Counted from the stretch's first letter, positions 17,405-26,743 are shown. The stretch: 64,000 nt of DNA from Pseudoxanthomonas sp. Root630 (GCF_001427585.1 NZ_LMGY01000019.1:119953-183952), one strand, 5' to 3'. Program-made: numbers and translations. The notes: generated by a model from the letters alone, not told the origin.

Positions 17405-18520
17405 ATGAAGCTCAAGACCCTCACCGTCATGCTGGCCGCCGCCGTCCTGGCCGCCTGTGGCGGCAAGGACGAGAAAGCCGCCGACGGCGCGCCGTCCAAG
17501 GCGCTCAACGTCTACAACTGGTCCGACTACATCGCCGAGGACACCCTCCCGAACTTCGAGCAGCAGTCGGGCGTCAAGGTCACCTACGACGTGTTCGACA
17601 GCGATGAGATGGTGGAGACCAAGTTGCTGGCCGGTAGCAGCGGCTACGACGTGGTGGTGCCGTCGTTGAGCTTCCTGGGCCGGCAGATCCAGGCCGGCGT
17701 ATTCCTGCCGCTGGACAAGAGCAAGATCCCGAACCTGAAGAACCTCGACCCGGCGATGCTCAAGCGCATCGAGCAGCAGGACCCGGGCAACCAGTACGCG
17801 GTGCCGTACCTGTGGGGCACCAGCGGCATCGGCTACAACGTCGACAAGATCAAGGCGATCTTCGGCGACACCGCCGTCACCGGCAGCTGGGATGTGGTGT
17901 TCAAGCCCGAGAACGCGGCCAAGCTGAAGGACTGCGGCATCACCGTGCTGGACACGCCGTCGGAACTGATCCCGATCGCGCTGAACTATCTGGGCGAGGA
18001 TCCGCACAGCTTTGACCCGGCGGTGATCGACAAGGCCGCGGCGCTGCTGAAGACCGTCCGCCCGTACATCCGCAATTTCCATTCGTCCTCGTACATCAAC
18101 GACCTGGCCAATGGCGACGTCTGCCTGGTGGTCGGCTGGTCGGGCGACGTGATCCAGGCGCGCGATCGCGCCGCCGAGGCCGGCAACGGCGTCAACATCG
18201 CGTATTCCATCCCGAAGGAAGGCGCGCCGCAGTGGTTCGACATGCTGGCGATCCCGAAGGACGCGAAGAACGTCGACAACGCCTATGCCTTCATCAACTA
18301 CCTGTTGGAGCCGAAGGTCGCGGCGGCGAACACCAACTTCGTGACGTATCCCAATCCGGTGCCGTCGTCGAAGCCGATGGTGGACAAGGCGATCGCGGAC
18401 GACCCGACGATCTATCCGCCGGCCGACGTGGACGCGAAGCTTTTCACCTTCGCGGTGCTGCCGCCGGAAGTGGATCGCCAGTACACGCGCATCTGGACGG
18501 AGCTGAAGACCGGACGCTGA
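17405..18520 (+). CDS. spuD: Polyamine-binding lipoprotein of the ABC transporter (PotF/SpuD family), copy 1
   Basis: From ATG 17405 (GGAGA just upstream) the protein has 371 residues. The lipobox VLAAC at about 14-18 indicates a lipoprotein rather than a free periplasmic receptor. The polyamine-site features of PotF are conserved: VYNWSDYIAED at the mature N-terminus, DTPSE and VVGWSGD. At the position of PotF Phe276 this protein has Trp (PQWFDM). In Pseudomonas receptors that site is reported to separate spermidine (Trp) from putrescine (Phe) preference. A second copy follows directly. The nearer in-frame ATG at 17393 would place the ribosome site inside the gene. Confidence 0.9.
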   Translation: MKLKTLTVMLAAAVLAACGGKDEKAADGAPSKALNVYNWSDYIAEDTLPNFEQQSGVKVTYDVFDSDEMVETKLLAGSSGYDVVVPSLSFLGRQIQAGVFLPLDKSKIPNLKNLDPAMLKRIEQQDPGNQYAVPYLWGTSGIGYNVDKIKAIFGDTAVTGSWDVVFKPENAAKLKDCGITVLDTPSELIPIALNYLGEDPHSFDPAVIDKAAALLKTVRPYIRNFHSSSYINDLANGDVCLVVGWSGDVIQARDRAAEAGNGVNIAYSIPKEGAPQWFDMLAIPKDAKNVDNAYAFINYLLEPKVAAANTNFVTYPNPVPSSKPMVDKAIADDPTIYPPADVDAKLFTFAVLPPEVDRQYTRIWTELKTGR

Positions 18521-18527
18521 AACACAC

Positions 18528-18557
18528 AAGGGCGCGGGCCATGATGGACGCGCCCTT
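18528..18557 (+). promoter_or_regulatory. Stem-loop between spuD and spuE
   Basis: A 9-base perfect stem (AAGGGCGCG, 18528-18536, with CGCGCCCTT, 18549-18557) encloses a 12-base loop directly after the spuD stop. No T-run follows, so it is more likely an mRNA-stabilising or partial attenuating structure than a Rho-independent terminator. The rest of the 222-base gap to spuE shows nothing further that can be named. Confidence 0.55.
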
Positions 18558-18742
18558 CGTCATGGTGGCGACGGACGCGCGAGCGGACGGCGCCACGGGA
18601 GGCGGCAAAAAGGGGAAGGGAAAGTAGGGGAAGCAATCACGGCACGGAACCGGCCACTGCAATGACAGCACGCCCGCGGCAAGCACGAGCCGACGCGGGG
18701 ATCACATCAAGCCGCCCTCGCGGGCCGAATGGAGAGAGATTG

Positions 18743-19867
18743 ATGAAACTGCGCGTACTGGCAACCACCCTGGCCCTCTGTACCCTCGCGGCCTGCGGCA
18801 AGAGCGGCGGAGGCGATGCCGCCAAGCCCGCCGATGGCGGCGACAAACAGGTCAACGTCTACAACTGGTCCGACTACATCGCCGAAGACACCATCCCGAA
18901 CTTCGAAAAGCAGTCGGGCATCAAGGTCACCTACGACGTGTTCGACAGCAACGAGGTCCTGGAGACCAAGCTGCTGGCCGGCAGCAGCGGGTACGACGTG
19001 GTCGTGCCGACGATGAACTTCCTGGGCAGGCAGATCCAGGCCGGCGTGTTCCTGCCGCTGGACAAGAGCAAGATCCCCAACTACGCGAACCTGGACCCGG
19101 CCCTCATGAAGCGCCTGGAGAACCAGGATCCGGGCAACCAGTACGCCATCCCCTACATGTGGGGCACCACCGGCATCGGCTACAACGTCGACAAGGTGAA
19201 GGCCGCCTTCGGCAATACCGACATCGCCAGCAGCCTGGACATCGTGTTCAAGCCGGAGAACATCAGCAAGCTGAAGGACTGCGGCGTGACCTTCCTCGAC
19301 ACGCCGTCGGAGATCATCCCGATCGCGCTGAACTACCTGGGCGAGGATCCCAACAGCCAGGATCCGGCGGTGATCGACAAGGCGGCGGCGCTGCTGAAGA
19401 CGATCCGTCCGTACATCACCAACTTCCATTCCTCGCAGTACATCGATGCGATGGCCAATGGCGACACCTGCCTGGTGGTGGGCTGGTCGGGCGACATCAT
19501 CCAGGCGCGCGACCGCGCCGCCGAGGCGAAGAACGGCGTGAACATCGCCTACGCCATCCCGAAGGAAGGCGCGCCGCAGTGGTTCGACATGCTGTCCATT
19601 CCCAAGGACGCCAAGCACGTCGATGCGGCCTATGCCTTCATCAACTACCTGCTCGACCCGCAGGTGATGGCCAACAACTCCAACTTCATCAGCTACCCGA
19701 ACGCCATCCCGAAGGCGAAGGAACTGATGGACAAGACGATCACGGAAGATCCGACCATCTATCCCACGCCCGAGGTCGAAGCCAAGCTCTTCACCTTCGC
19801 CATCATTCCGCCTGACGTGGATCGCCAGTACACGCGCATCTGGACGGAACTGAAGACCGGCAAGTAA
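18743..19867 (+). CDS. spuE: Polyamine-binding lipoprotein of the ABC transporter (PotF/SpuE family), copy 2
   Basis: The 374-residue protein starts at ATG 18743 with GGAGAGAG upstream. It has a lipobox (TLAAC) at about residues 14-18 and a short Gly/Ala-rich linker. By eye the mature part is a little under 80% identical to the preceding copy. It keeps all the PotF-like ligand residues (YNWSDY, DTPSE, GWSGD, PQWFDM). This is a tandem duplication serving a single ATPase and permease pair, equivalent by position to P. aeruginosa spuE. Differences cluster in surface segments and the linker, so divergent affinity or expression level is as likely as different ligands. Confidence 0.9.
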   Translation: MKLRVLATTLALCTLAACGKSGGGDAAKPADGGDKQVNVYNWSDYIAEDTIPNFEKQSGIKVTYDVFDSNEVLETKLLAGSSGYDVVVPTMNFLGRQIQAGVFLPLDKSKIPNYANLDPALMKRLENQDPGNQYAIPYMWGTTGIGYNVDKVKAAFGNTDIASSLDIVFKPENISKLKDCGVTFLDTPSEIIPIALNYLGEDPNSQDPAVIDKAAALLKTIRPYITNFHSSQYIDAMANGDTCLVVGWSGDIIQARDRAAEAKNGVNIAYAIPKEGAPQWFDMLSIPKDAKHVDAAYAFINYLLDPQVMANNSNFISYPNAIPKAKELMDKTITEDPTIYPTPEVEAKLFTFAIIPPDVDRQYTRIWTELKTGK

Positions 19868-19876
19868 GCGCCGCCG

Positions 19877-19901
19877 CCGGGGCGGACCACCGCCGCCCCG
19901 G
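19877..19901 (+). promoter_or_regulatory. Stem-loop between spuE and spuF
   Basis: A 9-base GC stem (CCGGGGCGG, 19877-19885, with CCGCCCCGG, 19893-19901) and 7-base loop follow the spuE stop by nine bases. No T-run is present. Such intercistronic structures often protect the upstream receptor message relative to the transporter genes. Confidence 0.55.
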
Positions 19902-19967
19902 ATCCGACGGATCCACGCGACACACCACGGCCGGCGCCGATCCAGCGCCGGCGACCAGGGGAACTCC

Positions 19968-21104
19968 ATGGCGGCAGAACAGGGCAACGGCGCGGCACCG
20001 AACGGCAAGGCGAACGCGCAGGAGTACCTGCGCATCGTCGACGTGCGCAAGGAATTCGACGGGTTCGTCGCGGTCGACGACACCAACCTGACCATCCGCA
20101 AGGGCGAGATCTTCGCGCTGCTCGGCGGCTCGGGCAGCGGCAAGTCGACGCTGCTGCGCTGCCTGGCGGGCTTCGAGAAGCCGACCTCCGGCAAGATCTT
20201 CCTGGACGGCCAGTTGCTCAACGACCTGCCGCCCTACGAGCGGCCGCTCAACATGATGTTCCAGTCGTACGCGTTGTTCCCGCACATGACGGTGGAACAG
20301 AACATCGCCTTCGGCCTGAAGCAGGATGGCCTGGCCAAGGATGCGATCAAGAAGCGCGTCGAGGAAATGCTGGCGCTGGTGCAGCTGGGCAAGCTGGCCA
20401 AGCGCAAGCCGCACCAGCTCTCCGGCGGCCAACAGCAGCGCGTGGCGCTGGCGCGGTCGTTGGCCAAGGGGCCGAAGCTCCTGCTGCTGGACGAGCCGAT
20501 GGGCGCGCTGGACAAGAAGCTGCGCTCGCAGATGCAGCTGGAACTGGTCAGCATCATCGAGAAGTCGGGCGTGACCTGCGTGATGGTCACCCACGACCAG
20601 GAAGAAGCGATGACGATGGCCACCCGCATCGCGCTGATGGACCAGGGCTGGATCCGCCAGGTCGGCACGCCCGATGAGATCTACGAGCAGCCCACCAGCC
20701 GCTTCGCCGCCGAGTTCATCGGCTCGGTCAACCTGATCGAGGGCGCGGTGGAGGAGGACGAAGCGAACTACGTCACCATCCGCTCGCCGCAGCTGCCGGA
20801 TCCCATCTACATCGGTCACGGCATTTCCGGCTTCGAGGGGCAGGAAGTCGGGTTCGCGGTCCGGCCCGAGAAACTGGGCATCGGCAAGCAGGAGCCCTCG
20901 CAGCCGCACAACAAGGCCAAGGGCGTGATCGAGGACATCGCCTACTTCGGCAGCCACTCGGTCTACCACGTGCGCTTGCCGAGCGGCTACAAGTTCATGG
21001 CCAATTTCGCCAACGTCCAGCGATGGGCCAGCGAAGGGCTCACCTGGAACGACGAAGTGTGGGTGTGGTGGGGCGACAACGACGGCGTGGTGCTGACCTC
21101 ATGA
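19968..21104 (+). CDS. spuF: Polyamine ABC transporter ATP-binding subunit
   Basis: The 378-residue PotA/PotG-type ATPase has Walker A GGSGSGKST (53-61), signature LSGGQQQR (151-158), Walker B LLLLDEP (171-177) and the switch His in VTHDQEEA. A C-terminal regulatory (TOBE) region covers about 280-375. It powers import through SpuG/SpuH. Its stop overlaps the spuG start in an ATGA arrangement, implying translational coupling. The order receptor-receptor-ATPase-permease-permease equals spuDEFGH. Confidence 0.94.
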   Translation: MAAEQGNGAAPNGKANAQEYLRIVDVRKEFDGFVAVDDTNLTIRKGEIFALLGGSGSGKSTLLRCLAGFEKPTSGKIFLDGQLLNDLPPYERPLNMMFQSYALFPHMTVEQNIAFGLKQDGLAKDAIKKRVEEMLALVQLGKLAKRKPHQLSGGQQQRVALARSLAKGPKLLLLDEPMGALDKKLRSQMQLELVSIIEKSGVTCVMVTHDQEEAMTMATRIALMDQGWIRQVGTPDEIYEQPTSRFAAEFIGSVNLIEGAVEEDEANYVTIRSPQLPDPIYIGHGISGFEGQEVGFAVRPEKLGIGKQEPSQPHNKAKGVIEDIAYFGSHSVYHVRLPSGYKFMANFANVQRWASEGLTWNDEVWVWWGDNDGVVLTS

Positions 21105-22015
21105 ACATCCTGCGCTCCCTCCAGAAACGCTTGCCGGGGCCGCGCTGGGGCGTGATCTCGGTGCCCTACCTGTGGCTGCTCCTGTTCTTCGCGATCCCGT
21201 TCCTGATCGTGTTGAAGATCTCGTTCTCCAAGCTCGCGATCGCGATGCCGCCTTACACGCCCGTGCTGGAGTACATCGACGAGGCGCTGACGCTCAAGCT
21301 CAACCTGGGCAACTACGCCGCGCTGTTCACCGATTCGCAGTACGTCGCCGCGTACCTGAGCTCGATCAAGATCGCCGCGATCTCCACGTTCCTCGCATTG
21401 CTGGTGGCTTATCCGATCGCCTACGTCATCGCGCGCATGCCGCCCTCGACGCGCAACATCGCGATGATGCTGGTGGTGCTGCCATCCTGGACGTCGTTCC
21501 TGATCCGCGTCTACGCCTGGATCGGCATCCTCAAGAACAACGGCCTGCTCAACAACCTGCTGATGAAGATCGGCCTCATCGACGAGCCGCTGCAGATCCT
21601 GTACACGCCGATGGCGGCGTACATCGGCATCGTCTATTGCTACCTGCCGTTCATGGTGCTGCCGCTGTACACCAACCTGGTGAAGCACGACCACCGCCTG
21701 CTGGAAGCCGCCTATGATCTCGGCGCCAAGCCGTGGAAGGCGTTCTTCACCATCACCCTGCCGCTGTCCAAGGCCGGCATCATCGCCGGCTGCATGCTGG
21801 TGATGATCCCGGCGGTGGGCGAGTTCGTCATCCCCGAACTGCTCGGCGGTCCGGACACGCTGATGATCGGCCGCGTGCTGTGGGGCGAGTTCTTCAACAA
21901 CCGCGATTGGCCGGCGGCCTCCGCGGTGGCCATCGTCATGCTGATCCTGCTGCTGATCCCGATCCTGATCTTCAACCGCGTACAGCAGCGCGAGATGGAA
22001 GGGAGGCTGACATGA
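21101..22015 (+). CDS. spuG: Polyamine ABC transporter permease subunit (PotH/SpuG)
   Basis: This 304-residue inner-membrane protein has about six membrane helices, beginning near residue 20. The coupling loop EAAYDLGAKPWKAF in the third quarter contacts the ATPase. Start ATG 21101 overlaps the spuF stop and its own end overlaps the spuH start (ATGA), so the three are translationally coupled. It forms the translocation pathway with SpuH. Confidence 0.93.
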   Translation: MNILRSLQKRLPGPRWGVISVPYLWLLLFFAIPFLIVLKISFSKLAIAMPPYTPVLEYIDEALTLKLNLGNYAALFTDSQYVAAYLSSIKIAAISTFLALLVAYPIAYVIARMPPSTRNIAMMLVVLPSWTSFLIRVYAWIGILKNNGLLNNLLMKIGLIDEPLQILYTPMAAYIGIVYCYLPFMVLPLYTNLVKHDHRLLEAAYDLGAKPWKAFFTITLPLSKAGIIAGCMLVMIPAVGEFVIPELLGGPDTLMIGRVLWGEFFNNRDWPAASAVAIVMLILLLIPILIFNRVQQREMEGRLT

Positions 22016-22860
22016 GCCGGATCGGACAACGCGCCGTCAACTGGACGGTGCTCGGCCTGGGGTTCGCCTTCCTGTACGTGCCGGTGCTCATCCTGATGGT
22101 GTACTCCTTCAACGAGTCGCGCCTGGCCACGGTGTGGTCGGGCTTCTCGTTCAAGTGGTATGGCGAGCTGTTCCGCGACAAGCAGATGCTGGATGCCGCC
22201 TGGGTGAGCATCAAGGTGGCGTTCTGGACCGCCACGGCGGCCGTGGTGCTGGGGACCATGGCCTCGCTGGTGATGACGCGCATGCGCCGCTTCTCCGGCA
22301 AGACCCTGTTCGGTGCGCTGATCACCGCCCCGCTGGTGATGCCGGAAGTGATCATCGGCCTGTCGATCCTGCTGATGTTCGTCTCGTTGCAGGGACTGAC
22401 CGACGGTTACTTCGCGCCGAAAGGCATCGTCGCCATCTGGATCGCGCACGTGACGTTCACGCTGGCCTTCGTCACCGTGGTCGTGTCCTCGCGCCTGTCC
22501 GAGCTGGACAAGTCGCTGGAAGAGGCCGCGATGGACCTGGGCGCGAACCGGATCAAGGTGTTCTTCCTGATCACGCTGCCGATCATCGCGCCCGCGCTGG
22601 TCTCGGGCTGGCTGCTGGCCTTCACGCTGTCGCTCGATGACGTGGTGATCGCCAGCTTCGTCGCCGGGCCGAGTTCGACCACGCTGCCGATGAAGGTGTT
22701 CTCGTCGGTGCGCCTGGGCTTGAGCCCGAAGATCAACGCGCTCGCCACGTTGATGATCCTGGTGGTCACGGCGGCGGCCTTCCTCGGCTGGTGGTTCATG
22801 TACCGCGAGGAGAAGCGCCGCCAGCGCGACATGCAGCTGGCGCTGCAGGAGAACGGGTGA
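22012..22860 (+). CDS. spuH: Polyamine ABC transporter permease subunit (PotI/SpuH)
   Basis: The 282-residue membrane protein begins with a short cytoplasmic segment and a helix at about 12-32. It has about six helices and the coupling loop EEAAMDLGANRIKVFF. The charged tail (YREEKRRQRD) is cytoplasmic. GGGAGG lies just before the start within spuG. It is the partner permease of SpuG and the last gene of the tightly packed transporter block; 76 bases separate it from the semialdehyde dehydrogenase. Confidence 0.93.
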   Translation: MSRIGQRAVNWTVLGLGFAFLYVPVLILMVYSFNESRLATVWSGFSFKWYGELFRDKQMLDAAWVSIKVAFWTATAAVVLGTMASLVMTRMRRFSGKTLFGALITAPLVMPEVIIGLSILLMFVSLQGLTDGYFAPKGIVAIWIAHVTFTLAFVTVVVSSRLSELDKSLEEAAMDLGANRIKVFFLITLPIIAPALVSGWLLAFTLSLDDVVIASFVAGPSSTTLPMKVFSSVRLGLSPKINALATLMILVVTAAAFLGWWFMYREEKRRQRDMQLALQENG

Positions 22861-22936
22861 CGGCGTGCCGTTGCCCACGATCTCCTAACGCCGTACCGCC
22901 GACAATGCCCGGTATTTCCCTGCACTCCGTGATGCC

Positions 22937-24298
22937 ATGACCGTCGAAACCATCAATCCCGCGACCGGACAGGTCGAGTATCGCCATGAGCTGATGACGG
23001 CCGGGCAGGTCGATGCCACGCTGGCTGCCGCGCAGCGGGCGTTTCCCGCCTGGGCGGCGCTGTCGTTGGCCGAGCGCGGCAAGGTGCTGCGCGCCATCGG
23101 CGCCGAGCTGCGCCGTCGCCGCGACGACATCCAGCGCATCATGACCGCCGAGATGGGCAAGCTGCGCAAGGAGGCGTTGGCCGAAGTCGACAAGTGCGCC
23201 GGCGCCTGCGATTACTACGCCGACCACGCGGCCGACTATCTGCTGGACCAGCCGGTGTCCACCGACGGCCAGCGCAGCTATGTGCGTTATGAGCCCATCG
23301 GCTGCGTGCTGGCGGTGATGCCGTGGAATTTCCCGATCTGGCAGGTGTTCCGGTTCCTCGCGCCGGCGTTCATGGCGGGCAACGTCGCGGTGCTGAAGCA
23401 TGCGAGCAACGTGCCCCGTTGCGCGGACGTCATCGCCGAAGCGCTGTCCGCGGCGGGATTGCCGGCGGGCGTGTTCGGCGTGCTGCATATCGATAACGAC
23501 CAGGCCGCCGACGTGATCCGCGATGCGCGTGTCGCGGCGGTGACGTTGACCGGCAGCGAACGCGCCGGTCGCTCCGTCGCCGCCAACGCCGGCAGCCAGT
23601 TGAAGAAGAGCGTGATGGAACTCGGCGGCAGCGACGCGTTCATCGTGCTGGACGATGCCGACCTCGAGAAGACCGTTGCCGGCGCCGTGGCATCGCGCTT
23701 CGGCAATGCCGGGCAGACCTGCATCGCGGCGAAGCGCTTCATCGTGCAGGAAGGCATCGCCGATGAATTCGTGAAGCGCTTCGTCGAAGCGGCGGCGAAG
23801 CTGCAACTGGGCGACCCACAGGAGGACGCCACCACGCTTGCGCCGATGGCGCGGCAGGACCTGCGCGACGAACTGCACAAGCAGGTGCAGGCCAGCGTTG
23901 CCAAGGGCGCGAAGGTGCTGCTCGGTGGCGAGCCCGATGCGTCGCACGCGGGTTATCCGGCGTCGATCCTCGATGCCGTCGTGCCCGGCATGCCGGCCTA
24001 CGAGGAAGAGTTGTTCGGCCCGGTCGCAAGCATCCTGCGGGTGAAGGATGATGCCGAGGCCGTGCGGGTCGCGAACGACACCACCTTCGGCCTCGGCGGC
24101 AGCGTGTGGACGCGCAATGTGGATCGCGGCGACCGGATCGCGCGGCAACTGCAGGTGGGCGCAGCCTTCGTCAACGCCATCGTCCGCAGCGACGTGCGAC
24201 TGCCCTTCGGCGGCACCAAGCGCTCCGGTTTCGGTCGTGAGCTGGCCCAGCACGGCATCCACGAGTTCATGAACATCAAGTCGGTCTACGTGGCCTGA
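22937..24298 (+). CDS. sad: Succinate-semialdehyde dehydrogenase (NAD, Sad/YneI type)
   Basis: The 453-residue aldehyde dehydrogenase is of the shorter SSADH class, with MPWNFPIWQVFRF at 128-140, base Glu228 (VMELGGSD) and nucleophile Cys262 (GNAGQTCIA). These enzymes oxidise succinate semialdehyde, formed from GABA by transamination, to succinate for the TCA cycle. This is the last step of putrescine degradation, so position after spuH is functionally sensible. No GABA aminotransferase gene is evident nearby; BauA or SpuC could contribute. Some close homologues act on other aldehydes, so substrate identity is inferred. Confidence 0.82.
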   Translation: MTVETINPATGQVEYRHELMTAGQVDATLAAAQRAFPAWAALSLAERGKVLRAIGAELRRRRDDIQRIMTAEMGKLRKEALAEVDKCAGACDYYADHAADYLLDQPVSTDGQRSYVRYEPIGCVLAVMPWNFPIWQVFRFLAPAFMAGNVAVLKHASNVPRCADVIAEALSAAGLPAGVFGVLHIDNDQAADVIRDARVAAVTLTGSERAGRSVAANAGSQLKKSVMELGGSDAFIVLDDADLEKTVAGAVASRFGNAGQTCIAAKRFIVQEGIADEFVKRFVEAAAKLQLGDPQEDATTLAPMARQDLRDELHKQVQASVAKGAKVLLGGEPDASHAGYPASILDAVVPGMPAYEEELFGPVASILRVKDDAEAVRVANDTTFGLGGSVWTRNVDRGDRIARQLQVGAAFVNAIVRSDVRLPFGGTKRSGFGRELAQHGIHEFMNIKSVYVA

Positions 24299-24414
24299 GC
24301 CGGGTGGCCCCGTCGCCGGGCGACGATCCACCGGTGGAACGGATGGTTACGTCGGTCGCCGTTCCGAAGCGGTCGCGCCGGTGCCATCTTGTCGGGAATT
24401 GAACCGGAGGCACC

Positions 24415-25275
24415 ATGGCCACCCTGACCGATACCACGCCCGCCCGCGTGATCCGCACGATCCGCGGCCGACCCACGTCCGATGGCGCAGGCGTCAAGTT
24501 GACGCGCGTGATCGGCGGCCCCGACATGCCGGATCTGGATCCGTTCCTGTTGCTGGACGAGTTCGGCACGGACAAGGCGGAGGATTATCTCGCCGGCTTC
24601 CCGGAGCATCCGCACCGTGGCTTCGAAACGGTCACCTACATGCTCGACGGCCGCATGCGCCATCGCGACAACCATGGCAACGAAGGCCTGCTGACGCCGG
24701 GCGCGGTGCAATGGATGACGGCCGGGCGCGGCCTGGTGCATTCGGAGATGCCGGAACAGGAATCCGGCCGCATGCGCGGCTTCCAGCTATGGGTGAACCT
24801 GCCGGCGCGCGACAAGATGACGGCACCGAAATACCAGGAGTTCGCTCCGGATCGCATTCCGGTGGCGAAGCCGGCGGCCGGTGTGGAGGTGAAGGTGATC
24901 GCCGGCACCGTCGGCGACGTGCAGGGCCCGATTTCGCAGCCTGCCACCGATCCGGTGTACCTCGACATCGCGCTCGACGCGGGCAAGGCCTGGGAGTACG
25001 CATTGCCGGCGGGACACAACGCGTTCGCCTACGTGTTCGAAGGGGCGCTCACGGTGGGCGAGGGTGACGAAGCACGGCCGCTGGATACCCACGAGATGGG
25101 CGTGCTCGGCGGCGGCGAGGTGCTGCAGGTGCGTGCAGGGAGTCGTCCTGCGCGTTTGATCGTGGTGGCGGGCCGTCCGCTGCGCGAGCCGGTGATACGC
25201 CACGGCCCGTTCGTCATGAACACCCGGCAGGAACTGATGCAGGCGTTCGTGGATTTCCAGGAAGGCCGCTTCTGA
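24415..25275 (+). CDS. Pirin family protein
   Basis: This 286-residue bicupin starts after a good GGAGG. The metal-binding motif HPHRGFETVTY and a downstream His in GLVHSEMP are the pirin iron ligands, followed by the C-terminal cupin (ALTVGEGDEARPL, then VIRHGPFVMNT). Bacterial pirins include quercetin 2,3-dioxygenases and regulators of central metabolism; the role here cannot be assigned. It is plus-strand behind the polyamine block. A second pirin of a different subgroup is at 26891-27754. Confidence 0.88.
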   Translation: MATLTDTTPARVIRTIRGRPTSDGAGVKLTRVIGGPDMPDLDPFLLLDEFGTDKAEDYLAGFPEHPHRGFETVTYMLDGRMRHRDNHGNEGLLTPGAVQWMTAGRGLVHSEMPEQESGRMRGFQLWVNLPARDKMTAPKYQEFAPDRIPVAKPAAGVEVKVIAGTVGDVQGPISQPATDPVYLDIALDAGKAWEYALPAGHNAFAYVFEGALTVGEGDEARPLDTHEMGVLGGGEVLQVRAGSRPARLIVVAGRPLREPVIRHGPFVMNTRQELMQAFVDFQEGRF

Positions 25276-25315
25276 CCGTTGCGGAGGGGCGGGACGATGT
25301 CCCGCCTTGCGGCAC

Positions 25316-25777
25316 TCAGTTGCCGGCGGAAAGCTGCGCGCTGGTCGCCCGCACGTCGAGTTGCTGGGCCAGCGAGATCAGCGTGCCCAGTTCCTCGGGC
25401 GAGTCTGCACTGATCAACACCTGGGCATAGCGGTCGTTGTCGAACTCGACCACCGTGATCCGACGCGAGGCCATGGCGGGCGAGGTTTCCTGGCCAGCCA
25501 GGTCCAACCGGTACCAGTGGATCTCTTCGCCGGAGAACGTGCTCTCCTCTTCGCGCAGCCGGCGCTCGAGGCGAATCTTCGGGTCGCGCGAGGTCAGCAT
25601 CACGTTGAGCACCTGTCGCCCTTCGGCGGTGACGGCCTTGCAGGCGATGAAGCTGGTGTCCACGCGCTGCTCCCACTGAAGGCCGGCGTTGGCAGGCAGG
25701 GTGGGGCAGGACGACGCCTCCTGCGACCACGCGGTGGCGGACGCAAGGCAGAGGCAGGCAGCGATCATGGTCTTCAT
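25316..25777 (-). CDS. Secreted hypothetical protein
   Basis: The 153-residue protein has a signal peptide (MKTMIAACLCLASATAWSQ, cleavage near AWS-QE) and a good Shine-Dalgarno. Two Cys remain in the mature part (SCPTLP and FIACKA) and could form a disulfide. No family is recognised. It is convergent with the pirin, 40 bases away, and probably monocistronic. The 243-base gap to aqpZ holds a GC hairpin (about 25988-26012) without a T-run and no gene. Confidence 0.6.
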   Translation of the reverse strand: MKTMIAACLCLASATAWSQEASSCPTLPANAGLQWEQRVDTSFIACKAVTAEGRQVLNVMLTSRDPKIRLERRLREEESTFSGEEIHWYRLDLAGQETSPAMASRRITVVEFDNDRYAQVLISADSPEELGTLISLAQQLDVRATSAQLSAGN

Positions 25778-26020
25778 GGAAATCCCCTGGGTGGTGCCCG
25801 GGTCAGGGCGATGCCGCGTGGTCCGCGCACCGTGGCGGGCGCAGCCGGCCCCGTTCCATCCCTTGTATTCCCCGGTGCCGGTTGCCGTTTTCCCCCGGCA
25901 ATGGCCCGACCATAGCCCATGCTGCGTCGCAAAACAACGCGCTACGCGCGTGAACGGCGACCCCAGTCACACCCTCTGTCACGCGCGTGCCCGGGCCTTG
26001 GCCGGGCACGGCGCATCGGC

Positions 26021-26743
26021 TCAGGCGCGGTCGCGCCCCAGCCAGCCGTACAGCATGCCGCCGATCAGGCCGCCCAGCACCGGCGCCAGCCAGAACAGCC
26101 AGAGCTGCCCGACCGCCGTCGGGCCGGCGAAGAGCGCGACCGCGGTGGAGCGGGCCGGGTTCACCGAGGTGTTCGTCACCGGGATGCTGATCAGGTGGAT
26201 CAAGGTCAGTGCCAGGCCGATGGCGATCGGCGCGAAGCCCGCCGGCGCGCGCCCGTGGGTGGAGCCCATGATCACGATCAGGAAGAACGCGGTCAGGACG
26301 ACTTCGGTGAGGAAGGCCGCCGCGATGCTGTAGCCGCCGGGCGACATGGCGCCGTAGCCATTGCTGGCGAAGGCGCCGGCGGCATTCGGATCGATCGCGA
26401 AGCCTGGCTGCCCCTGTGCGATCTGCAACAGGATGAAGCCGGCGGCCAGGCCGCCCACCACCTGCGCCACGATGTAGGGCAGCAGTTCGCGGGCCGGAAA
26501 ACGCCCGCCCGCCCACAGCCCCACGCTGACCGCCGGATTGAAGTGGCCGCCTGAGATATGGCCGAACGCGTAGGCGCCGGTCAGCACCGTCAGGCCGAAG
26601 GCCAGCGAGACGCCCAGCAGGCCGATGCCCAGCGGGTTGCCATCGCCACCGAAGTGGGCGGCCAGCACCGCGCTGCCGCAACCGCCCAGTACCAGCCAGA
26701 ACGTCCCCAGGAATTCCGCCGCGAGTTTCTTTGCCAGACTCAT
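26021..26743 (-). CDS. aqpZ: Aquaporin Z
   Basis: The 240-residue channel has six membrane helices and two NPA half-helices, HFNPAVSVG and SVNPARSTA. The Arg after the second NPA belongs to the selectivity filter and, with the narrow-filter His and Phe typical of AqpZ, indicates water rather than glycerol transport. ATG 26743, with a GGGGG eight bases upstream, is preferred over a TTG four codons earlier. It is monocistronic, with hairpin-bearing DNA downstream. Confidence 0.93.
   Translation of the reverse strand: MSLAKKLAAEFLGTFWLVLGGCGSAVLAAHFGGDGNPLGIGLLGVSLAFGLTVLTGAYAFGHISGGHFNPAVSVGLWAGGRFPARELLPYIVAQVVGGLAAGFILLQIAQGQPGFAIDPNAAGAFASNGYGAMSPGGYSIAAAFLTEVVLTAFFLIVIMGSTHGRAPAGFAPIAIGLALTLIHLISIPVTNTSVNPARSTAVALFAGPTAVGQLWLFWLAPVLGGLIGGMLYGWLGRDRA

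Noticed and set aside
25988..26012. A Rho-independent terminator behind aqpZ
   Set aside because: A GC hairpin is present (GTGCCCGG...CCGGGCAC), but no T-run follows on the aqpZ strand, so it is listed only as a hairpin in the text.
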